Assembly: GCF_016107575.1 (NCBI RefSeq)
Contig: NZ_JABAST010000005.1
Span: forward strand, 54,608-118,607
DNA: 64,000 nucleotides
Direction of reading: 5' to 3'
From: Psychrobacter faecalis
Lineage (GTDB): Bacteria; Pseudomonadota; Gammaproteobacteria; Pseudomonadales; Moraxellaceae
Of the stretch, positions 54,650-63,982 are shown in pieces (position 1 is the first letter of the stretch; each line of letters begins with the position of its first letter). A program made the translations under genes and the position numbers. The notes under the pieces were generated by a model. It was given only the letters and a program-made list of their open reading frames with translations. It ran no database searches and was not told the DNA's origin.

Positions 54650-55615
54650 ATGCCCCAATCTACTACGCCTGTTATGAATTACGCCCTACCCGACCATGTA
54701 TTAAATTTACTTGAGCAGTATTTGCAAGAGCAGGTCACGCCAACTATCGAGATTGATCCTGCCCAGCTTGCTTATCGTTGGGTTGGCGGTCAACAAGGGC
54801 ACCTGGAGCCGTTGGCAGTGAATTTGTTTTTAAGTTTAGATGACTTGCATGGTATCGATACGCAAAAGGCAAAACTGGTACAAAACACGCGCCAGTTTTT
54901 AAAGGGCTATCCTGCCAATCACGTCCTGATGACAGGCACACGCGGCGCTGGCAAGTCATCGCTGATTCGGGCACTGCTACAAGCCTATCATAGCGAAGGG
55001 CTACGTATTATCGAAATCGCTCGCGATGACCTGCGGATGCTTGATAAGATACGCGCTGCGATTAATGCGCTACCAGCGGACTGTGATTGCCGTTATGTGG
55101 TGTACTGTGATGACTTGGCGTTTAACGGTCAAGATGAAAGTTATCGGACGCTAAAAAGTGTGTTAGACGGCGCACTGGATTCCGAGCAAGACAAGCTACT
55201 CGTCTATGCCACCAGTAATCGTCGCCATCTTTTGCCGCAGTTGATGAAAGACAATGTCAATATTTATAACGGTCAGACTGACGAGGTCAACCCTTATGAA
55301 ACCATTGACGAAACGGTCTCCTTGTCTGATCGCTTTGGCTTATGGTTGTCCTTTCACCCGATGGATCAAAACACGTATTTACATATTGTGCGCCATTATT
55401 TATCACTTTCGCCAAACCGCAAGCTAGATAATGCGAATGACGTTAAAGAAAGTAATCATCATGCAGAGGAAAATAATACGCTGCCTGACGTCATTAGAGC
55501 AGCGGCGTTACGCTGGGCATCAGAGCGCGGTGGCCGCTCGGGGCGCGTGGCCTATCAATTTAGCCGTTACTGGATAGGACAAATGCAATTAGCAGCTGAG
55601 GACAATCAATCTTAA
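54650..55615 (+). CDS. DUF815-family P-loop ATPase
   Basis: 321 residues. Walker A reads TGTRGAGKSS (about residue 100), Walker B VVYCDDLAF, and a sensor-like VYATSNRRHLLP follows; this is the AAA-like DUF815 family. An early segment YRWVGGQQGHLEPL is also typical. No function is established for the family. Divergent from the kinase gene by about 100 bp; convergent with rnz with only 13 bp between stops, bridged by the small palindrome ATGACTATAAGTCAT. Confidence 0.85.
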   Translation: MPQSTTPVMNYALPDHVLNLLEQYLQEQVTPTIEIDPAQLAYRWVGGQQGHLEPLAVNLFLSLDDLHGIDTQKAKLVQNTRQFLKGYPANHVLMTGTRGAGKSSLIRALLQAYHSEGLRIIEIARDDLRMLDKIRAAINALPADCDCRYVVYCDDLAFNGQDESYRTLKSVLDGALDSEQDKLLVYATSNRRHLLPQLMKDNVNIYNGQTDEVNPYETIDETVSLSDRFGLWLSFHPMDQNTYLHIVRHYLSLSPNRKLDNANDVKESNHHAEENNTLPDVIRAAALRWASERGGRSGRVAYQFSRYWIGQMQLAAEDNQS

Positions 55616-55628
55616 ATATGACTATAAG

Positions 55629-56756
55629 TCATGAATGATTGTCGCGTGCAGAGCCTAGATACTGTACGCGGCTCCCCTCTTCTGCGCTTACTAAGTCAGC
55701 TGCGCCATTCACCATATATTGATCAAAGTCAGCGGCTAACCATAGATTGCCTTGATAAGCACTTTGGGCATCCAAGCGGATATGCGCCATATTGGGCGTA
55801 TCACTATGAGGATTATCAAATCTTTGATAACGGGCGCTAAAATGGGTCAAAATTAAATTTTTAACGCTGTTTTCTTGGGCAAATTGACCGACCGATTGCG
55901 CGCTACTGTGCATCGGATCAAAGTCTGGATTTTTTGCCTGAATCTTATTTAACACCTCATGAGTATACGTGGCTTCATGTACCAACAAATCGGCATCGAC
56001 TACCGCAGCACTTAGGCACTCTGGCGTATCGTTATCGCCCGCCACCATAACCTTTGTGCGCTGACTGTTATTATCGACGTAATCGGCTGAATAAAGCGTG
56101 CGTCCGTCTTCGGTCACAACATCTTCGCCTTGCTGCAGCTTGCCCCACAGCGCGCTTGCTGGAATACCATCGGCTGTCAATTTATCAGTATTCAGCGCAC
56201 GGCGGCTGATAGTTTGGGTGATGGCAAAGCCATAAGAGGCCACGCGATGCGATAAAGGATAAATACCTATCGTCAGCTGATGCTGATTGTCTAGTGTAAT
56301 CGTTACTTGAGTTTTATTTCCCTCATCTGATTCAGAGAGCAAATCTTCTATCGCCATAAAGTTAATAACAAATGGAAAATATAGCTCTGTCGTCAAAGTT
56401 ACCGCTTCAAGCAACGTGGCGATTGCTTTTGGCGCAACGATGATTAACGGCTCACGGCGACCTGACATTGCTGTACTCGCTAGTAGCCCTGGCAGACCAT
56501 AACAATGGTCGCCATGCACATGAGTGATGCAAATTGCTTGGAGCTGATGTAAAGATAACTTAGTATGTAAGAGCTGCTGCTGTGTGCCTTCGCCGCAGTC
56601 AACCAACACCCAAGGCCGTGATTTTTTAGATTGAGTCGTGTTTTGGGTGTTTGAGGCATAGGGATTAAGAGACTCAACAGCTAATGCGGTAACATTACGC
56701 TGCTTGGTTGGCACGCCCGCTGAGGTGCCCAAAAAGGTAAGCTTTAACATAGGCAA
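55629..56756 (-). CDS. rnz: Ribonuclease Z (tRNA 3'-processing endonuclease)
   Basis: 375 residues of the metallo-beta-lactamase fold. FLGTSAGVPTKQRNVTAL opens it, THVHGDHCYGLPGLL is the zinc motif, and VHEATY and ILTHFSARY provide the later ligands. It matures tRNA 3' ends lacking an encoded CCA or acts as RNase BN. It is longer than E. coli ElaC (305) because of insertions in the Asn/Ser-rich region near residues 30-45 and around 140-165. Confidence 0.9.
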   Translation of the reverse strand: MPMLKLTFLGTSAGVPTKQRNVTALAVESLNPYASNTQNTTQSKKSRPWVLVDCGEGTQQQLLHTKLSLHQLQAICITHVHGDHCYGLPGLLASTAMSGRREPLIIVAPKAIATLLEAVTLTTELYFPFVINFMAIEDLLSESDEGNKTQVTITLDNQHQLTIGIYPLSHRVASYGFAITQTISRRALNTDKLTADGIPASALWGKLQQGEDVVTEDGRTLYSADYVDNNSQRTKVMVAGDNDTPECLSAAVVDADLLVHEATYTHEVLNKIQAKNPDFDPMHSSAQSVGQFAQENSVKNLILTHFSARYQRFDNPHSDTPNMAHIRLDAQSAYQGNLWLAADFDQYMVNGAADLVSAEEGSRVQYLGSARDNHS

Positions 56757-56818
56757 ACTCTTTATCTAAATACTTTTTATAGCGACGTTCTTATAGTGAT
56801 GTTTTTATAAAGACGACT

Positions 56819-57082
56819 TTATAAAGACTGGCATAGCATGGTTCTTTGACCCTCAATCATTTTACCGCCATTGGCCGTACATTCATTGACCATATTAGAT
56901 TCATAGGATTTCCAGCCACCATAAAAGCTCGCAAGACATAGGAGTACTACCAGCAGCTTTTGTGACCACGCTTTGATAGAGACTTGCTGGTTATTGCTAT
57001 GACCTTCAGCCATATTAATGGGTTGTTCGGTAACCGCACCAGCATCCGTCTTCTGGTTGTTTGTTTTATTTAAGTCTGTCAT
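56819..57082 (-). CDS. Small single-span membrane protein of unknown function
   Basis: 87 residues. A hydrophilic N-terminal half is followed by one membrane helix (LLVVLLCLASFYGGW, about 44-58) and a short C-terminal part with two cysteines (ECTANGG, MLCQSL) that could form a periplasmic disulfide. A plausible coding frame: it has a terminator before it and a reasonable composition. No family recognised. Preceded on the minus strand by the GST gene. Confidence 0.6.
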   Translation of the reverse strand: MTDLNKTNNQKTDAGAVTEQPINMAEGHSNNQQVSIKAWSQKLLVVLLCLASFYGGWKSYESNMVNECTANGGKMIEGQRTMLCQSL

Positions 57083-57094
57083 TTTTTATCCTAA

Positions 57095-57132
57095 AAAAGG
57101 TTTTGTCTATAAATAAACAAAACCTTTATTTT
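57095..57132 (-). terminator. Terminator after the GST gene
   Basis: AAAGGTTTTGT and ACAAAACCTTT form an 11-bp stem; the minus-strand side is followed by TTTTTT. Confidence 0.75.
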
Positions 57133-57174
57133 AATATGAATTCAGTCATTTATTAATGATGAAGTGTGCTGCAT

Positions 57175-57843
57175 CTAAAATTTTAAACGCCCACCTTTTT
57201 CTTCTGCACGTTTAAAGGCGTCGCGCTCTTCACAGCGTTTTAGCCAGTTTAAGATATTGGCATATTTACTGCTATCTAAACCTGCTCCCGCATTGGCACC
57301 GACGACCGCAAGATGCATCTGAATATCCGCGGCACTGAACTCTGCGCCTGCAAACCAATGATTATCTTGCAGATGTTGCTCCATCATGGCCAGCATTGTA
57401 TCCAAACTTTTGCTAATCATGCTTTTTTCCACCTGATTGCGAATGCTTTTGCTCACAGGTTTGATCAGCATCGGCGATTGCTCAACCACTTTGGTAAAGA
57501 CCAGACGCATGACCAATGGCGGCATGAGTGACGCTTCTGCAAAATGTAGCCAAAACGTATAAGCATCCCATGCCGCTTCATTGTCATCAGCAGGCTTGAA
57601 TTGGCGTTCTTTATCGTAATGCTTAATCAAGTACTCAATGATAAATCCCGACTCGACGAGCGCACGATCGTTTACCTCTAATATGGGCGCATGACCGAGC
57701 GGATGTACTTGTTTTAAACTGTCTGGGGCGCGATAAGCCTTGTTGCGCTCGTAGCAGGTCAATTTATAATCGAGTCCAAGCTCTTCTAATAGCCATAAAA
57801 TACGAAACGAGCGTGAGTTTGCTAAATGATGAAGATGTAACAT
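57175..57843 (-). CDS. Glutathione S-transferase family protein
   Basis: 222 residues. The thioredoxin-like N-domain has LHHLANSRSFRILWLLEELGLDYKL, with a Ser after Asn/Ala as the likely glutathione-activating residue, and the cis-Pro region HPLGHAPILEVND followed by ESGFIIEYL. An alpha-helical C-domain follows, with WFAGAEFSAADIQM. It conjugates or reduces electrophiles with glutathione; the substrate is unknown. Single gene with its own terminator. Confidence 0.9.
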   Translation of the reverse strand: MLHLHHLANSRSFRILWLLEELGLDYKLTCYERNKAYRAPDSLKQVHPLGHAPILEVNDRALVESGFIIEYLIKHYDKERQFKPADDNEAAWDAYTFWLHFAEASLMPPLVMRLVFTKVVEQSPMLIKPVSKSIRNQVEKSMISKSLDTMLAMMEQHLQDNHWFAGAEFSAADIQMHLAVVGANAGAGLDSSKYANILNWLKRCEERDAFKRAEEKGGRLKF

Positions 57844-58098
57844 AAACCATCCTAGTTATAATGTGAATAAGCGATAATCTTAAATAAGACATATATTAAT
57901 AGGCTACGCCCGCCCTTCACTATTGACTTTTATTGAGCACAATTGAACGTTACGAAACATGATTGAGCAAGGCGCCCTTATTGTCGATAATAGCGCAATT
58001 AATCGCCCTTTAATACAGAAACTATGTAGAGCAATAACGAAAAATATAATGAAAAACAACATCTGCTAAGTTTAATTTAGCTTCTTGGCAGGACAGTT
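57844..58098. other. Non-coding gap before the first EamA transporter
   Basis: 255 bases, AT-rich. I see no feature in it other than the GST promoter region near 57850-57900. Confidence 0.3.
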
Positions 58099-59169
58099 TT
58101 ATTTGGCATGTAGCTCTTCAATTTTACGCGTTATCTTATCTATTTTTTGCTGATATTTTCTAATTTTACGAAAGCGATGCGCAATCAAAACCCCTTTAAT
58201 ACGGCGATTTTTTAGGCGGCGGCGCGGCGGGAAACTGCCGACTTGTGGCTCATTGTACGCTTGCAGGCGGTCGTGACGCTTACGTGCCAAATAGCCAAGC
58301 GCACTATCAGCAATCATAATCAGCAGCGCGATGACAATCATGCCATACATAAACAGCGAGCCGCCGTCATTGATACTTTGGTGCAAAATGGTGATGGAAA
58401 ATATAAATAAAAATATCGGCTCAAGGTAGCATAACGTGCCAAATAGCGACACGGGTAGCTTTTGGCTGCCAACCATGGTCAGCGCCATCGCCGCCGTACT
58501 AATAATACCGAGTAGCGGCAATAGATACCAAAACTTATCGGTCGCGAACGCCAGCTCAAAACCGCCGCTTAAGTATAATATCACCAACACCACCGGCGTT
58601 AATAATACCAAATCCGAGATAAGTCCGGTGATGGGCGGTACGGCAAGCTTACGCCGCAGCAGATAATAAGGCGGATAACCCAAACAGACAAATAAAGTCG
58701 CCCAAGAAATGCTGCCATATTGCCACACATCATAGCCAATACCGAGCGCCGCACAAAGGGTCGCAAGCCATTGCAGCAAGCTCATGTCTTCATTATAAAA
58801 AAAGCGCCCCACGACAATCATAATCATCGGGTATAAAAAGTAACCTAATGTCACCTCCAACCCCAAATCATTGACCGGCGCCCACATAAATATCCAGATT
58901 TGCGCACCCAAAATCGGCGTGGGAATGATAAATAAAAACCACTCTTTTGCCGTCTTTAAGGTTTTTAAATAATCAAAAATATGCTGCCACTGTTTCAGCA
59001 CACTGACCAGTAACACCAAACTGAGTAGCATCATCAGCACGCGCCAAGCAGCAACTTGTGTCCCTGATAACGGCTGCATCAACAGACCAAATAAAAACAA
59101 CCCTGCATATAAAAAGTTTGCGGCGACTGCAACGATGGTGCCTTGCGACGTCTGATTGGTGAGGAGCAT
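58099..59169 (-). CDS. EamA/RarD-like drug/metabolite transporter (copy 1)
   Basis: 356 residues from Met at 59169. The frame runs to 59223, but those codons overlap a terminator, and the paralog (59544-60614) starts at the equivalent MLxTNQT. AAGG lies nine bases before the ATG. About ten membrane helices with two EamA halves, then a basic tail (RRRLKNRRIKG and IRKYQQKIDKITRKI). RarD-type proteins are thought to export small metabolites or drugs; the substrate is unknown. Near-identical stretches with copy 2 (YPPYYLLRRKLAVPPITGL) show a tandem duplication. Confidence 0.85.
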   Translation of the reverse strand: MLLTNQTSQGTIVAVAANFLYAGLFLFGLLMQPLSGTQVAAWRVLMMLLSLVLLVSVLKQWQHIFDYLKTLKTAKEWFLFIIPTPILGAQIWIFMWAPVNDLGLEVTLGYFLYPMIMIVVGRFFYNEDMSLLQWLATLCAALGIGYDVWQYGSISWATLFVCLGYPPYYLLRRKLAVPPITGLISDLVLLTPVVLVILYLSGGFELAFATDKFWYLLPLLGIISTAAMALTMVGSQKLPVSLFGTLCYLEPIFLFIFSITILHQSINDGGSLFMYGMIVIALLIMIADSALGYLARKRHDRLQAYNEPQVGSFPPRRRLKNRRIKGVLIAHRFRKIRKYQQKIDKITRKIEELHAK

Positions 59170-59220
59170 AACAATTGCCTTTAAAAATAAGCGCACGTCC
59201 TTGGCAATTTTGAAAAAAAA

Positions 59221-59255
59221 CAAAAGCCTCAGACGCGAACGTCGGAGGCCTTTTG
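59221..59255 (-). terminator. Terminator downstream of EamA copy 2, overlapping the upstream edge of copy 1
   Basis: CAAAAGCCTCAGACG and CGTCGGAGGCCTTTTG pair around a short loop; minus-strand T run TTTTGTTTTTTTT. A related hairpin lies upstream of copy 2 at 60728-60760. Confidence 0.8.
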
Positions 59256-59289
59256 TCTATCAGCTCTATTGTTGATAGAAATTTTTATC

Positions 59290-59397
59290 TATAGTCAAGG
59301 AATTTTAGAATCGCTACAAGGTGACCGACCGCAGATAGTACATTGAGTACATCTAGGGTGGGCAACACCGTAGCGGTTTAAAAGTGCTGTGACTATA
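59290..59397. repeat. MITE-like inverted-repeat element, 108 bp
   Basis: The ends are TATAGTCA and TGACTATA. About 28 bases inward from each end are imperfectly complementary (roughly 20 of 28), up to GCTAC/GTAGC. The centre is not palindromic and there is no coding frame. The form is that of a miniature inverted-repeat element of Psychrobacter-type genomes, sitting between the two transporter copies. Confidence 0.65.
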
Positions 59398-59543
59398 TCC
59401 TTTAACTAAATAAAATTAAGATAAACGCTTCTGTATCTCATGCTCAGCATTATGTCAAAGTCGGCATAGATACGCAATACATTGGCCTAACCCGTCTGTT
59501 CATTTAAAAATCAGGTTTATTCATTTGCCATACATGTAAAGAT
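59398..59543. other. AT-rich spacer between the MITE-like element and EamA copy 2
   Basis: 146 bases; no feature seen. Confidence 0.3.
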
Positions 59544-60614
59544 TTATTTGCTATCAAGCTGCTCGATTTTACGCTGTATGCTATCGAGTTTCCTTTGATA
59601 ACGACGCATCTTACGGAAACGATGTGCGGCTAACACCCCATCGATACGGTAATTTATCAAGCGGCGACGCGGCGGAAAACCGCCCACTTGTGGCTCGCGG
59701 TAGCCATGCAAATGGTTGTCGCGGCGGCGACGAAGATAACCCATCACACTATCAGCAATCATAATAAATAGCGCCAGCGTAATCATGCCGTACATAAATA
59801 ACGAGCCGCCTTCCTCAATGCTCTGGTTTAACACGGTGATAGATAACACAAACAATAGCATTGGTTCTACATAACTTAGGGCACCAAATAACGAGACGGG
59901 TAATTTACTACTCGCAATCATGGTCAATGACATCGCAAGCGCACTAAACGCGCCAAGCAGCGGTAATAAATACCAAAACTTCATGTTTTGTGCCGCCACG
60001 CTAAAGCCGCCACTGCTGTATAACATAATAAGTACCACTGGCGTCAGCAAGGTCAAATCTGACAACAAACCAGTAATCGGCGGTACGGCAAGCTTACGCC
60101 GCAGCAGATAGTAAGGCGGATAACCCAAGCAGACAAACAACGTAACCCAAGAGATGGTGCCATATTGCCAAATATCATGACCGATACCTAAAGCGGCCAA
60201 CAGTGCCGCTAACCACTGTAGCGCGCTCATATGCTCATAGTAAAAAAAGCGCCCCAATATGATCATCACCAGCGGCAATAAAAAATAGCCCAAAGTGACG
60301 TCAAGCCCAAAGCCATTGACCGGCGCCCACATAAATAGCCAAATTTGCCCACCCAAAATCGGCGTCGGCAAGATAAATATCAGCCATTCTTTTGGCGTTT
60401 TTAAGGTTTTTAAATAGTCAAAGACATGTTGCCACTGCTTAGTAAAGCTGACCAATATAAGCAAACTCAACAGCATCATCAATATGCGCCATGATGCTAC
60501 CTGTGTTCCTGTCAAGGGCAGCATAAATAACCCAAACAAAAACATCATCGAGAATAAAAAACTCGATGATATTGCGGCTAACGTTCCTTGAAAAGTTTGA
60601 TTGGTCGTAAGCAT
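59544..60614 (-). CDS. EamA/RarD-like drug/metabolite transporter (copy 2)
   Basis: 356 residues, same length and layout as copy 1, with clearly the same sequence family throughout: ten membrane segments and the basic Arg/Lys tail with GGFPPRRRLINYRIDGV. The upstream sequence of the ATG (TAAGGCCGTTGTT) also resembles that of copy 1 (AAAGGCAATTGTT). Divergence between copies is moderate, so the duplication is not very recent. Substrate unknown. Confidence 0.86.
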   Translation of the reverse strand: MLTTNQTFQGTLAAISSSFLFSMMFLFGLFMLPLTGTQVASWRILMMLLSLLILVSFTKQWQHVFDYLKTLKTPKEWLIFILPTPILGGQIWLFMWAPVNGFGLDVTLGYFLLPLVMIILGRFFYYEHMSALQWLAALLAALGIGHDIWQYGTISWVTLFVCLGYPPYYLLRRKLAVPPITGLLSDLTLLTPVVLIMLYSSGGFSVAAQNMKFWYLLPLLGAFSALAMSLTMIASSKLPVSLFGALSYVEPMLLFVLSITVLNQSIEEGGSLFMYGMITLALFIMIADSVMGYLRRRRDNHLHGYREPQVGGFPPRRRLINYRIDGVLAAHRFRKMRRYQRKLDSIQRKIEQLDSK

Positions 60615-60727
60615 AACAACGGCCTTAAAAAATAGCGCTTAATAGATATTATTTATCATAATTTTATAGAAGCTAAGCATACAAAGTTAAAAGCTAAAAA
60701 ACACGCTGTAAGAATAAACAGCGCTCA

Positions 60728-60760
60728 GAAAAAAGCCTCCAACGATGACGTCAGAGGCTT
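60728..60760 (-). terminator. Terminator of gyrA
   Basis: AGCCTC and GAGGCT pair around a 14-base loop; the minus-strand side is followed by TTTTTT. Confidence 0.85.
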
Positions 60761-60810
60761 ATTCTAGAGCAGTATTACTCACTAAACTAAAAAGCTAACA
60801 ACTGATATGG

Positions 60811-63576
60811 TTACTCGTCATCGTCGGTGTTTTCATCAGCTACATCATTTGACGTTTCATCATCTAACGTATAGTCATTGGCAATATCGATAACATCGTT
60901 GACGTCGGTCGTCGCGCTGTTGCCAGTTTCGGCATCAATATCGATTTGTTCTTGACCCTCTACGCCAAAAGTACCATCTTCTTTCATCGCCTCGACCAAC
61001 TCGTCGTCGCCCTCTTCGTTCTCAACGCACGCCATGGCCACCAGTTTTTCATCTTTTGACAGACGAATCAAGGTAACGCCTTGGGTATTACGACCCGAGC
61101 TTGCCACTTGTTCAACGGGCGTACGAACCAGCGTGCCTTTATCAGAGATTAAGATAATATCGTCTTCAGGCTCAACCTTGGTCGCCCGAACCAAGGCGCC
61201 ATTACGGGCGCTGGTTTTGATAGCAATAACACCGCCACCGCCGCGATTTTGAGTATTAAATTCTTCGACAAAGGTACGTTTACCAAAGCCATTTTCACAA
61301 GCGATAAGGATTTCGCGCACATCATCTTCGATAACCACCAGCGATTTGATAAATTCATCGGCTGCCAGACGCATACCGCGCACACCTTTAGCAGTACGGC
61401 CCATCACGCGCGCATCATTTTCATCAAAACGAATGGCTTTACCGCTCGAAGCAAATAACATCACTTCTTGACTGCCATTGGTAATACGGGCGCTGACCAA
61501 TTTATCATCATCTTCTAGGCCAACAGCAATCAAACCGTTCGAGCGAATATTGGCAAACTGTTCAAGCTCAACACGCTTAACCGTACCATTTGCCGTGGCA
61601 AAGAAGACAAAATGCCCGCTCACATCCGCGGTATTTTGCGGTATTGGCAATATCGTGGTGACCGTTTCATCAGCATTTAAACCAATCAAATTCACTAGCG
61701 GACGACCACGCGAACCGCGGCTGGCAATCGGCACTTCAAAACCACGTAAGCTAAATACACGGCCTGTGTCGGTGAAACACAATACCGTTGCGTGCGTTGA
61801 GGTCACAACTAAGTGATCAATCACATCGTCTTCTTTCATCGCGGTTGCAGATTTGCCTTTACCGCCACGCTTTTGCGCCACATAATCGTCAATCGGCTGC
61901 GTTTTTGCATAGCCCGTACGCGATACCGTCATCACAACGGTTTGCTCTGGGATCAGATCTTCACGATTAAAGTCCATACGGGAATCAATGATATCGGTAC
62001 GACGCTCATCACCGAAGTTTTCACGAATCTCAATCATCTCGTTTGAGATAATGGTCATTAATTTATCAAAATCACCAAGAATTGACTCTAAATGAGCGAT
62101 TTCACGTAATAAATCTTGGTATTCTTCGGTCAATTTGTCTTGCTCAAGCCCCGTCAGACGATGCAGCTGCATGTCTAAAATGGCATTGACCTGCTCAAGG
62201 GATAAGCGATAGCTTTCTTGATTGTCAATCAGACCAAACGGCGCTTTTGGGTCTTCACCTTCGATGAAGTCTGGACGTACCGACTGGCTACCTGCCGCAG
62301 TTAGCATCGCAACGACGCTGCCTGAACCCCACGTATTATTGAGTAGGTTTTCACGAGCAAGGCCGCGGTTTGCAGAGGCTTTAATCGTCGCAATAATCTC
62401 GTCAATATTGGCTAAGGCAACAGTTAAGCCTTCTAATAAGTGACCACGAACGCGGGCTTTATTAAGCTCAAAAATAGTACGACGCGTCACCACTTCTTGA
62501 CGATGGCGGACAAAGGCGGCAATTAGCTGACGCAAAGTCAACAGCTTTGGCTGACCGTTATCAAGCGCCACCATATTGATACTAAAGCTAGATTCGAGCG
62601 GCGTTTGCAAGAACAAGTTATTGACAATCACTTCTGCCGTTTCACCGCGGCGCAAATCGATGGCGATACGCATACCGTCTTTATCAGACTCGTCACGAAT
62701 CTCCGTAATGCCTTCGATTTTTTTGTCGCGTACCAGCTCAGCAATACGCTCAATCAGTTTGGCTTTATTGGTTTGATAAGGTACTTCGGTAAAGACAATG
62801 CGCTCACGGTCACGGTTGACGCCCGTATCGCTCATTGGCTCAATGATATAGCGACCGCGTACATGCAAGCGGCCTTTACCCGTGCGATAAGCGTCTAAAA
62901 TACCCGCCCGACCATAAATCACACCGCCGGTAGGAAAGTCAGGCCCTGATATATGCGACATCAACTCTTCGGCTGATATTTGCGGGTTTTCGGCATACGC
63001 TAAGCAGGCATTAATCACCTCAGTCAGGTTGTGCGGTGCCATATTGGTCGCCATACCAACCGCAATACCGGTTGCGCCATTGACCAATAAGTTTGGAATA
63101 CGCGCAGGCAAGACGCTTGGCATACGCTCAGAGCCATCGTAGTTGTCTTCCCAATCGACCGTATCTTTATCCAAATCCGCTAGCATTTGGTGAGTCAGCT
63201 TGGTCATACGCACTTCGGTATAACGCATCGCCGCCGGTGGATCATCGTCAATCGAACCAAAGTTTCCTTGCCCATCAACCATCGGATAACGCAAGCTAAA
63301 GTCCTGTGCCATCCGTACAATTGCATCATAGACCGCACTATCACCATGCGGGTGATATTTACCGATGACATCACCGACCACACGTGCTGATTTCTTATAA
63401 GGTTTGTTATAATCATTGGACAACACATGCATCGCGTACATCACACGGCGGTGCACTGGCTTAAACCCATCACGCACATCAGGCAGCGCGCGCGAGACGA
63501 TCACGCTCATCGCATAATCCAGATAGGACTGCTTTAATTCATCCACGATGGCAATAGGACTGATCGAGTCGCTCAT
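60811..63576 (-). CDS. gyrA: GyrA, DNA gyrase subunit A
   Basis: 921 residues from Met at 63576; AAAGGAG precedes it, and a frame from 63594 has no such site. The breakage-reunion domain has the catalytic Tyr119 in AMRYTEVRM. The quinolone region [17 protein letters not shown] keeps Ser (E. coli Ser83) and Asp (Asp87), the susceptible form. The C-terminal beta-pinwheel contains a GyrA box QKRGGKG (consensus QRRGGKG), which distinguishes it from ParC. The acidic tail ([17 protein letters not shown]) is long. GyrA with GyrB introduces negative supercoils using ATP. Confidence 0.97.
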   Translation of the reverse strand: MSDSISPIAIVDELKQSYLDYAMSVIVSRALPDVRDGFKPVHRRVMYAMHVLSNDYNKPYKKSARVVGDVIGKYHPHGDSAVYDAIVRMAQDFSLRYPMVDGQGNFGSIDDDPPAAMRYTEVRMTKLTHQMLADLDKDTVDWEDNYDGSERMPSVLPARIPNLLVNGATGIAVGMATNMAPHNLTEVINACLAYAENPQISAEELMSHISGPDFPTGGVIYGRAGILDAYRTGKGRLHVRGRYIIEPMSDTGVNRDRERIVFTEVPYQTNKAKLIERIAELVRDKKIEGITEIRDESDKDGMRIAIDLRRGETAEVIVNNLFLQTPLESSFSINMVALDNGQPKLLTLRQLIAAFVRHRQEVVTRRTIFELNKARVRGHLLEGLTVALANIDEIIATIKASANRGLARENLLNNTWGSGSVVAMLTAAGSQSVRPDFIEGEDPKAPFGLIDNQESYRLSLEQVNAILDMQLHRLTGLEQDKLTEEYQDLLREIAHLESILGDFDKLMTIISNEMIEIRENFGDERRTDIIDSRMDFNREDLIPEQTVVMTVSRTGYAKTQPIDDYVAQKRGGKGKSATAMKEDDVIDHLVVTSTHATVLCFTDTGRVFSLRGFEVPIASRGSRGRPLVNLIGLNADETVTTILPIPQNTADVSGHFVFFATANGTVKRVELEQFANIRSNGLIAVGLEDDDKLVSARITNGSQEVMLFASSGKAIRFDENDARVMGRTAKGVRGMRLAADEFIKSLVVIEDDVREILIACENGFGKRTFVEEFNTQNRGGGGVIAIKTSARNGALVRATKVEPEDDIILISDKGTLVRTPVEQVASSGRNTQGVTLIRLSKDEKLVAMACVENEEGDDELVEAMKEDGTFGVEGQEQIDIDAETGNSATTDVNDVIDIANDYTLDDETSNDVADENTDDDE

Positions 63577-63806
63577 ATACACTCCTTTATTCACATTCTT
63601 TTTCTAGTATTTGGCTCGGTTAAAAATGCTGATAGTTGTACAAAAATAAAGGCGCTAAAAAGCGTCATTATCCATGATATACAGACTATAAAAAGCGTTA
63701 TCAAACAGGCTAAACAATAGGAAAATGGCGATACGGTTTTTGTTAGAAATAACGTTTAATTGAAGAAGCTATTTTAACACATTTTTGTCTATTTAGGGGA
63801 TTGTAG
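63577..63806. promoter_or_regulatory. gyrA upstream region
   Basis: No gene found. It carries the gyrA promoter on the minus strand and, probably, the start of a plus-strand transcript that runs to the terminator at 63948-63982. Confidence 0.4.
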
Positions 63807-63839
63807 ATGCTATTAAAATCAAGCAAAACAGCTGATTAG
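63807..63839 (+). CDS. Possible 10-residue leader peptide
   Basis: ATG at 63807 with AGGGGA seven bases upstream opens MLLKSSKTAD, then TAG. It is followed by two hairpins and a terminator on the same strand. This is the layout of an attenuated leader. The codons show only a mild Leu/Ser/Lys bias, so the call is weak. Confidence 0.25.
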   Translation: MLLKSSKTAD

Positions 63840-63843
63840 CGCT

Positions 63844-63915
63844 CGTTTTTATCTTTAGCGATAAGGATAAAAACGACTTTAATAATTGGGCATTGCCTTT
63901 GCTGTTTTTAAAGGC
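63844..63915 (+). other. Two strong hairpins in a plus-strand leader or small RNA
   Basis: CGTTTTTATC (63844-63853) pairs perfectly with GATAAAAACG (63866-63875); GCCTTT (63895-63900) pairs with AAAGGC (63910-63915). They precede the terminator at 63948-63982 and follow no plus-strand gene. Confidence 0.45.
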
Positions 63916-63947
63916 TATTTCATAAAAAAACTGCATCCAAAGGATTA

Positions 63948-63982
63948 ATGCCAGTCAGTTAACGCTGACTGGTATTTTTTTT
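63948..63982 (+). terminator. Strong plus-strand intrinsic terminator near the right edge
   Basis: ATGCCAGTCAG, loop TTAACG, CTGACTGGTAT and eight T residues. One pair is a G-U wobble on the plus strand but a mismatch on the minus, so it ends a plus-strand transcript. Confidence 0.8.

Noticed and set aside
59170..59223. Longer start of EamA copy 1
   Set aside because: It overlaps the upstream terminator tract and is not shared by the paralog.
60811..63576. ParC instead of GyrA
   Set aside because: A GyrA box (QKRGGKG), full-length pinwheel and long acidic tail identify GyrA.
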